A stretch of DNA of 64,000 nucleotides from Filimonas zeae (GTDB lineage: Bacteria; Bacteroidota; Bacteroidia; Chitinophagales; Chitinophagaceae): contig NZ_BMIB01000001.1 in assembly GCF_014641615.1 (NCBI RefSeq), positions 930,769 to 994,768 on the forward strand, read 5' to 3'. The notes beneath the pieces were generated by a model. It had not been told where the DNA came from, ran no database searches, and was given only the letters and a program-made list of their open reading frames with translations. Made by a program: the position numbers and the translations under genes. Below, one piece after another: positions 17,215 to 27,884 of the stretch (position 1 is the stretch's first letter; each line of letters opens with the position of its first letter).

Positions 17215-18348
17215 ATGAAAATACAATTGTTAGCGTTACTGATGCTGTTGGTATTACTGGCATCGTGCCGTAAAGAGGCCAGGGTAATTGAGCCGGTAGA
17301 AACCGGTTTGCAGCCGCCCGATCCTGCTTCGGCGCTTAAAGGGTTTTATCTGCTGAATGAAGGGAATATGGGCAGTAATAAATGCACACTGGATTATTTT
17401 GATTACGCCACCGGTAAGTATAATGAGAATATTTACGGAAAGGCCAACCCCACCGTTGTAAAAGAATTAGGCGATGTGGGAAATGATATACATGTATACG
17501 GTGGAAAGCTGTATGCAGTAATTAACGTTTCCAATAAGGTAGAGGTGCTGGATGTAAGTACGGCCAGAAGAATAGCACAGATTAATATTCCCAACTGCCG
17601 GTACATTACTTTTTACGGCGGTAAGGCTTATGTAAGCTCCTATGCAGGCCCGGTGCAGCTGGATCCCAATGCGCAGATAGGCTATGTGGCTGAAATAGAT
17701 ACGGCTACGTTAAAAGTTACCCGGCAGGTAACGGTGGGGTATCAGCCGGAGGAAATGGCAGTAGTGCATAACAAGCTGTACGTAGCCAATTCCGGAGGGT
17801 ATCGTTTTCCCAATTATGACAGAACTGTTTCTGTAATAGAACTGTCGTCTTTTATGGAAATAAAGAAAATTGATGTGGCTATTAACCTGCACCGGTTAAA
17901 AGCGGATAGTGAAGGTGACTTGTATGTAACCTCCAGGGGCGATTATTACAACACTCCTTCTAACCTGTATGTGATTGATACCCGCACCGACCGTGTAAAA
18001 GATACTTTGCAAATACCTGCCAGTAACATATGTATTACGGGCGATTCTGCCTATGTATACAGTGTGGAATGGAATTGGAATACCCAGGCCAATACGGTTA
18101 GTTATGCTATAGTAAATACCCGCACAGAACAGCTGGTAACCAGAAACTTTATTACAGACGGCACAGAAAAGAATATCAGAATACCATATGGTATTGCGGT
18201 AAACCCGCTTACACAGGATATCTATGTTACAGATGCGAAGGATTATGTATCGCCCGGTACACTGTATTGTTTTGATAAAACAGGCAAAAAGAAATGGTCG
18301 GTGGTAACGGGAGATATTCCCGCCCATATGGCTTTTGTATGGAAGTAA
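17215..18348 (+). CDS. btuG: BtuG-like beta-propeller surface lipoprotein, corrinoid binding
   Basis: A 377-aa lipoprotein with SPII box LLASC followed by a YncE/DUF5074-like seven-bladed propeller: repeated blades such as GGKLYAVINVSNKVEVLDVST, HNKLYVANSGGYRFPNYDRTVSVIEL and GDLYVTSRGDYYN. In Bacteroides, BtuG binds cobalamin at femtomolar affinity and caps BtuB. The position directly after a riboswitch-controlled btuB (9-bp gap) supports the same role here. The identity is by fold and context. Confidence 0.85.
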   Translation: MKIQLLALLMLLVLLASCRKEARVIEPVETGLQPPDPASALKGFYLLNEGNMGSNKCTLDYFDYATGKYNENIYGKANPTVVKELGDVGNDIHVYGGKLYAVINVSNKVEVLDVSTARRIAQINIPNCRYITFYGGKAYVSSYAGPVQLDPNAQIGYVAEIDTATLKVTRQVTVGYQPEEMAVVHNKLYVANSGGYRFPNYDRTVSVIELSSFMEIKKIDVAINLHRLKADSEGDLYVTSRGDYYNTPSNLYVIDTRTDRVKDTLQIPASNICITGDSAYVYSVEWNWNTQANTVSYAIVNTRTEQLVTRNFITDGTEKNIRIPYGIAVNPLTQDIYVTDAKDYVSPGTLYCFDKTGKKKWSVVTGDIPAHMAFVWK

Positions 18349-18353
18349 TAACT

Positions 18354-19529
18354 ATGAATATGAAAAAGTACAGTGTTGTTATAGCACTATTGGTAATGGC
18401 TTTAGCGGAAGGATGTAAAAAAGAGGATGCAATAAATGATGCACCGGTTGCTATTAAAGAACCCGCCGGCGGCTTTGTGGCAACACGCTTAAAAGGGCTG
18501 TTGCTGAGTGCCGATGCGGGAACCATTACAGCGCCTGTATATGAATGGGCGGTAGATGGAAAAGTGGTTACAGATACCAGAGACTTTTATTTTGTAAGCG
18601 CGCAGGAGGGGGCGCATGAAGTGAAGCTGACGGTGGAAGCCGGTGGGCAGCGTTTTACCAGAACCGTTACGGTGCAGGTGAATAAAGAGGCGGTTACTTA
18701 TTCCCCCAGGGTATCTAAAGTGTTTGATTATTTTCCGGCGCCGGGCCAGTTTGTAAATACCATGCCGGAGTTTAATGCCGGCGAAACAGAGGCACAGGTA
18801 ATTGCCCGTGCAGAAAGCGCTCTAAAAGGGGCTACTATGATTCATCTTGGTGGATTTGGCGGATATGTGGTGGCAGGCTTTGACCATACTATTATGAATA
18901 TTGCAGATAGCGCCAGCTTTAAAGTGGTGGGCAATGCATTTGACAACTGGGCGGAGCCCGGCGTTATTATGGTATCGTACGATGCCAATAAAAACGGATT
19001 GCCCGATGATGAGTGGTATGAAATTGCCGGCTCGGAGCATAACAGTGCTAAAACAGTAAAGAATTATCAGATTACTTATTACAAGCCGGATGAGAACAAG
19101 CTGCCTGTAACGGATGAGAATAATTTTTACATGTCAGACCTGGAGTATATCCGCTGGAAAGATAACCAGGGCGGCAGTGGTTATTTGTCAAAAAACATGT
19201 TTCACACGCAAAGCTACTATCCTCAGTGGAAGGGTGATTCTATTACTTTTAAGGGAACTAAGTTAACGGGCGACAATGTAGTGGATCAATCAGGTGTGGG
19301 TACGTATTATGTAAGCCCTGCCTTTGATTACGGATATGCCGACAACTGGGCCAATACCGATGCGCGGATAAATATAAAGCTTGACTGGGCGGTGGATAAA
19401 GACGGAAAAAAGGTAAAGCTGACGGGTGTTGACTTTATTAAAGTGTATACAGGAATACGGGCCGAAGCCGGATGGCTGGGGGAAGTATCTACTGAGGTAA
19501 CAAGCATTGAAGATGTTAATATAAAATAG
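18354..19529 (+). CDS. BtuH-like surface lipoprotein, B12 locus
   Basis: About 391 aa, SPII box LAEGC with Lys-Lys-Glu-Asp after the Cys. A PKD-like N-terminal domain (DAGTITAPVYEWAVDGKVV, GAHEVKLTVEAGG) is followed by a larger domain with GATMIHLGGFGGYVVAGFDHTI, DANKNGLPDDEWYEIAGSE and YIRWKDNQGG. It resembles the surface cell proteins next to btuB/btuG in Bacteroides, some of which (BtuH) bind B12. It starts 5 bp after btuG, and a strong terminator follows, so the riboswitch unit is btuB-btuG-btuH. Confidence 0.72.
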   Translation: MNMKKYSVVIALLVMALAEGCKKEDAINDAPVAIKEPAGGFVATRLKGLLLSADAGTITAPVYEWAVDGKVVTDTRDFYFVSAQEGAHEVKLTVEAGGQRFTRTVTVQVNKEAVTYSPRVSKVFDYFPAPGQFVNTMPEFNAGETEAQVIARAESALKGATMIHLGGFGGYVVAGFDHTIMNIADSASFKVVGNAFDNWAEPGVIMVSYDANKNGLPDDEWYEIAGSEHNSAKTVKNYQITYYKPDENKLPVTDENNFYMSDLEYIRWKDNQGGSGYLSKNMFHTQSYYPQWKGDSITFKGTKLTGDNVVDQSGVGTYYVSPAFDYGYADNWANTDARINIKLDWAVDKDGKKVKLTGVDFIKVYTGIRAEAGWLGEVSTEVTSIEDVNIK

Positions 19530-19533
19530 GTAT

Positions 19534-19566
19534 AAAAGGGCGAACGTAAAATGTTCGCCTTTTTTG
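19534..19566 (+). terminator. Intrinsic terminator of the B12 locus
   Basis: AAGGGCGAAC, 7-nt loop, GTTCGCCTT followed by a T-run. Confidence 0.9.
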
Positions 19567-19605
19567 TTAAGCCGTGCTGCAGGTGAATGGGGTATACATT
19601 CTTTC

Positions 19606-19613
19606 TATATTTG
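19606..19613 (+). promoter_or_regulatory. -7 promoter element upstream of the GNAT gene
   Basis: TATATTTG matches the Bacteroidota -7 consensus, 20 bp before the chosen start codon. The -33 motif is not clear. Confidence 0.45.
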
Positions 19614-19632
19614 CCGCAAAGGCATAAAGCGT

Positions 19633-20343
19633 ATGGAGAACAGTGGACCGGAAAATGCACATGTGTTGGATAATCCTATATGGAATGCCCTGCAAACGGG
19701 CAACAGGGGTATGGCGCAAGGCAGCACACAGGCTGCATACTTTAATGCAGCAATAGCGCCTTTTGCAGGTATGCCACAGCTGAGTGAAGAGGGGTGGTTG
19801 CAGTTACAGGCGGCTGACCGGCCGGAAGGAGATGTGTTTATTCTGTTTAGTACAGCAGCCATTGCCGTTCCGCAGCCGTGGAAGGTGCTGGCACAGCTGC
19901 CGCTGTATCAGATGGTATATGCCCACCGCCAGGCACCGCAGGTAAAGCAAGGGGCAGCTATGGTTTCTTTAACAGCGCAGGATGTGCCTGCTATGCTGGA
20001 ATTGACGCGGCTAACCAACCCCGGCCCGTTCCGCAACCATACTATAGATTTTGGACATTATTATGGTGTAAAACACGAAGGGCAACTGGTGGCTATAACT
20101 GGCAGACGGTTACGGCCTCTGCCTTATCATGAGGTGAGTGCGGTATGTACCCATCCGGATTTTTTGGGAAGAGGATATGCGGCGCAGCTGATTGCCAGGC
20201 AGGTGCAGTTAATACTGGAAGAAGGGGGGATTCCTTTTTTACATGTAAAAGACGACAACACCGCTGCGGTAAAACTTTACGAAAAGCTGGGTTTTGAAAC
20301 GCGTACGGCTATTGTATGTACGGTACTTGCTTTAAAGGCGTGA
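19633..20343 (+). CDS. GNAT-family N-acetyltransferase (FR47-like)
   Basis: About 236 aa. The C-terminal half holds the acetyl-CoA-binding core: VSAVCTHPDFLGRGYAAQLIARQV (motif A, here GRGYAA) and PFLHVKDDNTAAVKLYEKLGFETR (motif B). The N-terminal half is a degenerate GNAT-like extension. The acceptor substrate is unknown. The start at 19633 follows the -7 element and avoids overlap with the terminator. The M1 peptidase gene begins 17 bp downstream, so co-transcription is likely. Confidence 0.82.
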   Translation: MENSGPENAHVLDNPIWNALQTGNRGMAQGSTQAAYFNAAIAPFAGMPQLSEEGWLQLQAADRPEGDVFILFSTAAIAVPQPWKVLAQLPLYQMVYAHRQAPQVKQGAAMVSLTAQDVPAMLELTRLTNPGPFRNHTIDFGHYYGVKHEGQLVAITGRRLRPLPYHEVSAVCTHPDFLGRGYAAQLIARQVQLILEEGGIPFLHVKDDNTAAVKLYEKLGFETRTAIVCTVLALKA

Positions 20344-20360
20344 CATTGTATATTTAGTGT

Positions 20361-22211
20361 ATGAAAATCTGTTTGCTTGCTGGCATTGCCAGTTTGTTAT
20401 TGTGTGAAGCGAAGGCGCAGCTGCCGGTGCCCCGTAATATTCAGCCTGCTTATTTAAAAGGAACCCGTACCACAGACGGCCGCCCCGGCCCCCGTTACTG
20501 GCAAAACCGGGCCGACTATGCTATAGATGTGCATTTTACACCTGCTACGCGCAAGGTGAGTGGCGCTGAAGAAATTACCTATTTCAACAACAGTACAGAT
20601 ACGCTGAAGCAGGTGGTTTTTAAATTATACCCTAACCTGTACCGCAAGGGAGCAGAAAGAGATGCTAAAATTCTGCCGCAGGATGTAACGGACGGCGTAA
20701 ACATTACCCGGCTGCTGGTGAACGGCGAAGACAGAACCAAAGCCATACGGGTAGAGGGCACTAATATGACGGTGCGTACTCCCGCGCTGAAGCCTGGCGA
20801 TACCCTGCATTTTACGGTAGATTTTATATACACTTTAAACGAACGATCGCACAACCGCACCGGGCAGGTAGATACCGGCGCGCACTTTATAGCCTATTTT
20901 TTTCCGCGCATAGCTGTGTATGACGATATTGACGGCTGGAACCGCATTCCATACACCGGTACCCAGGAGTTTTATAACGACTTCTGCCGTTTTAAGGCGG
21001 CTGTTACCGTGCCTGCCGGTTATGTGGTATGGGCTACCGGCACGCTTAAAAATGCAACCGAAGTGCTGGCTAAACCCATTTGCGACCGGCTGGCGGCGGC
21101 AGAGAAAAGCGATACTGCTATTGAGGTAATACGCCACCAGGATATTGCAGACAATGCCGTTACAGCCGCCCGGGAAAATACCTGGCATTTTGAGGCAGAT
21201 GAGGTAACAGACTTTGTATTTGCCACCAGTAACCACTATATATGGAAGGCCTGCAGTGTGGAGGTAGATGCTGCTACACGGCGGCGCACACGGGTGGATG
21301 TGGCCTTTAACCCGCAGCATAAAGATTTTTATGAGGTAATTGATTACAGCCGCAAAACAGTGGAAGCCATGAGTTATGTGTTTCCTAAATGGCCTTTCCC
21401 GTATGAGCATGAAACTATTTTTGACGGGCTGGACCAGATGGAATACCCCATGATGGTGAATGATAACCCGCTGGATAGTAAAGAGGCTACCATTGAGCTG
21501 ACTGATCATGAGATATTTCATACCATGTTTCCTTTTTACATGGGTACCAACGAAACCAAATATGCGTGGATGGATGAGGGCTGGGCCACTTTGGGTGAAT
21601 GGCTTATTTCGCCCATGATTGATAGCACTATTAAAGATGATTATGGTATTGGCCCCTATAGCATGGATGGTGGTACGGAGCAGGATATGCCGGTGGTAAC
21701 GCCTTCCAGCCTTATTAAAGGCACGCCTTATTTTCTGAATGCTTATGCCAAACCTGCTATGGGTTACCTGTATGTAAAAGAAATGCTGGGCGATAGTTTG
21801 TTTTTGCAGGCGCTGCACTATTACATAAAGCAGTGGCATGGCAAACACCCCATACCGCAGGACTTTTTTAACTGCATGAATACCGGTGCGGGCAGGAATA
21901 TGGACTGGTTTTGGAAGCGCTGGTTTTTTGATAACGGATACGCAGACCTAACAGTGAATAAGGTAACCCAGAAGAAAGACAAGGTAACCATTACTGTTAC
22001 CAATACCGGCGGTAAGCCGGTACCTGTTTCAGCTACCGTGTATCTGGCTGATGGCAGTACCCGTACCGTACAGCGCGACATATCGGTTTGGGAAAAGCAA
22101 CAGGTGGTAAACATTGCTTTTGCCGAAAAACAGAAGGTAACAAAGGTGGTGCTGGGTGGTTTGCATGTGCCCGATAGCCAACCGGCAGATAATACCTTTA
22201 CCCTGCCGTAA
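20361..22211 (+). CDS. M1-family zinc metallopeptidase, exported
   Basis: The 616-aa protein has a signal peptide (MKICLLAGIASLLLCEAKAQ), an aminopeptidase N-type beta-saddle domain (YAIDVHFTPATRKVSGAEEITYFNNS, KLYPNLYRKG) and the catalytic domain with zinc motif HEIFH (His383, Glu384, His387) and the third ligand Glu406 in MDEGWA, spaced as in gluzincins. The usual M1 GxMEN motif appears as DQMEYPMM. It probably trims peptides in the periplasm or at the surface. The C-terminal ~100 residues form an Ig-like domain. Confidence 0.9.
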   Translation: MKICLLAGIASLLLCEAKAQLPVPRNIQPAYLKGTRTTDGRPGPRYWQNRADYAIDVHFTPATRKVSGAEEITYFNNSTDTLKQVVFKLYPNLYRKGAERDAKILPQDVTDGVNITRLLVNGEDRTKAIRVEGTNMTVRTPALKPGDTLHFTVDFIYTLNERSHNRTGQVDTGAHFIAYFFPRIAVYDDIDGWNRIPYTGTQEFYNDFCRFKAAVTVPAGYVVWATGTLKNATEVLAKPICDRLAAAEKSDTAIEVIRHQDIADNAVTAARENTWHFEADEVTDFVFATSNHYIWKACSVEVDAATRRRTRVDVAFNPQHKDFYEVIDYSRKTVEAMSYVFPKWPFPYEHETIFDGLDQMEYPMMVNDNPLDSKEATIELTDHEIFHTMFPFYMGTNETKYAWMDEGWATLGEWLISPMIDSTIKDDYGIGPYSMDGGTEQDMPVVTPSSLIKGTPYFLNAYAKPAMGYLYVKEMLGDSLFLQALHYYIKQWHGKHPIPQDFFNCMNTGAGRNMDWFWKRWFFDNGYADLTVNKVTQKKDKVTITVTNTGGKPVPVSATVYLADGSTRTVQRDISVWEKQQVVNIAFAEKQKVTKVVLGGLHVPDSQPADNTFTLP

Positions 22212-22282
22212 CGTACCGGTGTTTAATTGACACCGGAATTTGTTATTTTTAGTTTCTCAGAACGATTGCCACTCTTATTGCC

Positions 22283-23293
22283 ATGACAAATAATTCTCTT
22301 TTTAACAGCGCAGATAAAATGCCGCTGCCCAAACAGATAGCCCGGCATGTAGCCCGGCAGATAGACAATGACGAGCTATTGCCGGGGCAGATACTACTTT
22401 CTATTAATGAATTCAGTGCAAGGCACAAGGTGGCGCGGGATACAGTAGAAAAGGCTTACAAAGAGCTGAAAAGTACCGGGTATATTGTTTCTGTACGCAA
22501 TAAGGGATATTATGTTTCCGGCAAATCCAATGCGCGCAAAAAGATATTACTGATTTTTAATAAGCTGAGCAGTTATAAAAAGGAGGTGTACTATGGTTTT
22601 ATTGAAACCATAGGGGATAAGGCTGCGGTTGATCTGCAGGTGCATCACTACAGCTCCGGCCTGCTGAAAGAGATTATTGCCAATAACCTGGGCAACTACC
22701 ATTCTTATGTGCTGATGGCCCATTTTGACCGGCGGGAGGCCAAGAAGAATTATCTGGCCATAATAAAGGAACTGCCACAGGAAAAGTTGTTGTTGCTGGA
22801 CAAAAAGCTGGTAGAGCTGAAGGGGGTAAAAGCAGTATATCAGGACTTTAAGCAGGATATTTATGATGCCTTATCTTCCGCCAATACTTTACTGGCTAAA
22901 TACAAAGCGGTTACCATAGTGTTTCCACCCGATAGTAACCACCCGGGGGAAATTATCAACGGCATCAGAGAATATTGTAATCATAACAAAAAGCGGTTTG
23001 CACAGGTAGATGATGCTGCTACGGTAACACCCGCCCGCGGAACGGTGTACATTTTTATCACTGATGAAGATATGGCGGTGGTAATGAAAGAGATGAAGAA
23101 AAAGAACCTGCGCCAGGGGGCAGACGTGGGTATCATTTCTTTTAATGAAACGGTACTGAAGGAATTGCTGGATATTACTGTTATTACCACCGACTTTGTG
23201 CAAATGGGTAAAACCGCTGCGGAAATGGTGCTGAATAATACACAGGCGCAGGTGCGCAACCCCTTTCACATGATACAGCGGGGGTCATTGTAA
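22283..23293 (+). CDS. GntR-family regulator with periplasmic-binding-like sensor domain
   Basis: The 336-aa protein has an N-terminal GntR winged helix (PLPKQIARHVARQIDNDELLPGQ, FSARHKVARDTVEKAYKELKSTGYI) and a C-terminal LacI/sugar-binding-like domain (KILLIFNKLSSYKKEVYYGFIE … GADVGIISFNET … VVITTDFVQMGKTAAEMV). This domain pairing is common for sugar regulators in Bacteroidota. The GH97 gene 930 bp downstream is a possible target, but a lipoprotein gene lies between. Confidence 0.88.
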   Translation: MTNNSLFNSADKMPLPKQIARHVARQIDNDELLPGQILLSINEFSARHKVARDTVEKAYKELKSTGYIVSVRNKGYYVSGKSNARKKILLIFNKLSSYKKEVYYGFIETIGDKAAVDLQVHHYSSGLLKEIIANNLGNYHSYVLMAHFDRREAKKNYLAIIKELPQEKLLLLDKKLVELKGVKAVYQDFKQDIYDALSSANTLLAKYKAVTIVFPPDSNHPGEIINGIREYCNHNKKRFAQVDDAATVTPARGTVYIFITDEDMAVVMKEMKKKNLRQGADVGIISFNETVLKELLDITVITTDFVQMGKTAAEMVLNNTQAQVRNPFHMIQRGSL

Positions 23294-23315
23294 AATAGTT
23301 GCACCGGTTTTCTGT

Positions 23316-23945
23316 TTACTGTTCCAACGCGTATACAACCCCTCCGTTTTTAAACTCGTAACCTACCAGTCCCTGATTTTTACCAATCCATATGCGCGAT
23401 AACAGATCGGCCGGGCGCGCATCGTCTGATATAATTTCCTGCACCTGATTGTAAGTGTGGCCGTTTAATATTACAGACGGATGGTAAACCGTATGGCCGT
23501 AGGGGGAGTTGCTGCTCACATAACCGGTATCGGAAAGGTGGGTGGCGAAATAATACATACCATCTACACTAATCTCCGTTTGGGCTATCTGGCCATCTAC
23601 CTCTGTTTCCGAAACGTTGAAGCGTACGCCGCTACTGTTGTTGCCAGACGTAAGGGTGGCACCCTCGCTGCACGCAAAAGATTCGTAGTGGTTACCGCTG
23701 GTGTACGGTGTTGATTTGTCTATCGCTGTCAGTTGCAGAGAATCTACCACACCATTGCTTCCCCTGAAATAGTACTGATGCCCGGTACGGTACGGAAACC
23801 AGGTTTCCAGCTCCGGATCAGAAAACGCAGGGCAGCTTTTGGGGCTGGAGCAGGCAGAAAAGAGTGTGGTAATAATGATGAAGGTGGCAATTGTGGTAAA
23901 AGCCACGGTACGGCGGATGCTCAAAAGAGCGGTTATGGCAAACAT
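23316..23945 (-). CDS. Lipoprotein of unknown function
   Basis: The 209-aa protein has an N-terminal hydrophobic stretch and lipobox LFSAC. The body is polar with beta character (WFPYRTGHQYYFRGSNGVVDSLQL, GHTVYHPSVILNGHTYNQVQEI). It is similar in style to small Bacteroidota lipoproteins with 'YFRxxxG' beginnings. No function can be assigned. It converges on the GntR gene with a 22-bp gap. Confidence 0.6.
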   Translation of the reverse strand: MFAITALLSIRRTVAFTTIATFIIITTLFSACSSPKSCPAFSDPELETWFPYRTGHQYYFRGSNGVVDSLQLTAIDKSTPYTSGNHYESFACSEGATLTSGNNSSGVRFNVSETEVDGQIAQTEISVDGMYYFATHLSDTGYVSSNSPYGHTVYHPSVILNGHTYNQVQEIISDDARPADLLSRIWIGKNQGLVGYEFKNGGVVYALEQ

Positions 23946-24032
23946 TGTGGGTACGTTTTTGTTAGAAGTGGTTGTGAAAAGGACCTGACTACCTAACAGA
24001 ACAATGCTGCAAAAGTTCTTTTCCGGAGGTGA

Positions 24033-26369
<2,337 letters not shown>

Positions 26370-26393
26370 CGGTTACTATATAATGCAATGGAG

Positions 26394-26424
26394 AGAGTGG
26401 GGTGCATGCCTCACTCTTTTTTTT
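26394..26424 (+). terminator. Intrinsic terminator of GH97 gene
   Basis: AGAGTGGGG, loop TGCATG, CCTCACTCT, then eight T. Confidence 0.88.
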
Positions 26425-26504
26425 ATGGCTATCTGCTGTTGAAGTAAGCGCTGCGCCCTTTCAGGTGTAAAAGACCTGCCGGGAAAAAAATACCGCTTTA
26501 CCGT

Positions 26505-26840
26505 GCAGGCAAGCCATTGAATGGTGCAGGCACTCCGTTGAACGGCGTGCCCCATCCATTCTGCGGAGCAGACAATTTATCCGGTGGGGCAGATGCGCCG
26601 CTGAACCGTGCAACTGCTCCGGTGGACGGTGCATCCGGTAAAATCAACGGGGTGGTTGCACCGTTCATTGGATGTTCTGCTCCATTCAATGGAGCAGTTG
26701 CACGGTTGAATGGGGTGTCTGCTCCGTTGAACGGAGTGCCTGCTCCGCTCCATAAATTGTCTGCTCCATCCGGCGGATGTTCTGCTCCATTCAACGGAGC
26801 AGACAATTTACGCATCTGTATAGTTGCTCCACTCGCCTGT
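26505..26840. repeat. Array of sixteen 21-bp palindromic repeat units
   Basis: Read in 21-bp steps from 26505, sixteen units align without an indel, with consensus core GCTCCGTTGAACGGAGC. Individual cores are near-perfect palindromes, for example TGCTCCATTCAATGGAGCA (26677-26695) and a similar one around 26720-26735. Because 21 is a multiple of 3, both strands stay open over most of the array and would encode heptads of the type A-x-A-P-L-N-G. It lies between the GH97 terminator and an unrelated gene, with no ATG or Shine-Dalgarno-like context. It is therefore more likely a DNA or RNA hairpin array than a gene. No spacer of constant length exists, so it is not CRISPR. Confidence 0.85.
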
Positions 26841-27159
26841 AACCGGCCCGGGCAGCAGGGAGTGGAAGGCTGAAATCCTTGCTGGGTAAGGGGGGGCGAA
26901 AATATACGGTAGGCACCCGGGTGGTGGGCGGGTGTTGTAAAGTGCTCAATTTGTTGTAAACCAATATCTTACTTGTTTTTCTCTCTTGTGTCTGCACCAT
27001 CAGAAAACTATTTTAAAACTTTTTTTCCTTATCTGGCCTGCGTTTCAGCTATACCCACCCGGTACCCGGTTTTGGCCGGTCCGGTACCTTTTTGAAATTT
27101 TACATCGTTGCAGGGGCCCCGCGATTATTTCAAATCACATTTTTAAAACACGTTGTATT

Positions 27160-27783
27160 ATGAAAAAGCAACACGTACATTTTGTGCCACGTTCACACGC
27201 AGAAAGAGGCCCCTGGGCAGGTAATGTTAAAGAGAAAATAGCTGTTATAGGCCCTATGCTGGGTTTAGATGCGGTGTGGGTAACACGGGTAGAAACCGCC
27301 GCCGGAAATATTCAAAACAAAGTAGATACCGTAGAGGTACGAAAGCGCGATCTGGAAAGTGCGGTAGCTGCCAAAAACCAGAGTATGGAAGAAGATCTGA
27401 TGGTAATTTTAAATGCTGCCGGTATTATGAAACGCCATCCCGACTACCGCGAACAGCTGGGCAGCGACCTGGGTATTGTAGGTTATACTGTGCAATTTGA
27501 TGAGAAAGACCTGAAACCCACCCTGAAGCTCCGCGCTTTTGAAGGTAAGGTAGAGGTTTCGTTTAACCTGCAGCTAATGAACAGTATTACCATTTACAGC
27601 CGTATTAAGGGCACCCTGGGCTGGGAAAAGATAGGTAACGATAAAGCTTCGCCTTTTATTGATACCCGCCCGCTTGTGTTAGCAAACCAGCCGGAAATAA
27701 GGGAATATAGAGGATGCTATTTTGATGGTAAGGAAGATGTGGGGCAGATGAGCAGTATTGAAACCATTGTATTTGCCGGGTAA
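27160..27783 (+). CDS. Conserved-looking cytoplasmic protein of unknown function
   Basis: The 207-aa protein has no signal peptide and starts MKKQHVHFVPRSHAERGPWAGN. The first ~110 residues are helical (NIQNKVDTVEVRKRDLESAVAAKNQSMEEDLMVILNAAG). The second half looks like a beta-sandwich of fibronectin-III type (LKPTLKLRAFEGKVEVSFNLQLMNSITIYSRIKGTLGWEKIG), with REYRGCYFDGKEDVGQMS at the end. No family is named with certainty. The layout (four-helix bundle plus Fn3-like module) suggests a binding protein. A strong terminator follows. Confidence 0.65.
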   Translation: MKKQHVHFVPRSHAERGPWAGNVKEKIAVIGPMLGLDAVWVTRVETAAGNIQNKVDTVEVRKRDLESAVAAKNQSMEEDLMVILNAAGIMKRHPDYREQLGSDLGIVGYTVQFDEKDLKPTLKLRAFEGKVEVSFNLQLMNSITIYSRIKGTLGWEKIGNDKASPFIDTRPLVLANQPEIREYRGCYFDGKEDVGQMSSIETIVFAG

Positions 27784-27801
27784 GGCACATACGCGGTTGG
27801 T

Positions 27802-27837
27802 AAAAGCGCCTTCGGCAATGCCGGGGCGCTTTTTTTG
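27802..27837 (+). terminator. Intrinsic terminator
   Basis: AAAAGCGCC, GC-rich 14-nt interior that can itself pair, GGCGCTTTTTTT. Confidence 0.88.
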
Positions 27838-27884
27838 CTATTGGTACACTTGCTATACCGGGCGTAACCATTCAGCTACGCCGG

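Noticed and set aside
20835..21848. 337-aa antisense frame in the M1 peptidase gene
   Set aside because: The peptidase frame carries the signal peptide and zinc motif; the antisense frame has no recognisable domain.
26505..26840. CRISPR array
   Set aside because: Repeats are contiguous, palindromic and variable, with no unique spacers and no cas genes in the window.
26498..26873. Long open frames on both strands of the palindromic array, read as repetitive proteins
   Set aside because: Openness on both strands follows from 21-bp palindromic units. The plus frame begins at a TTG without context, and the repeats fit hairpin selection better than protein selection.
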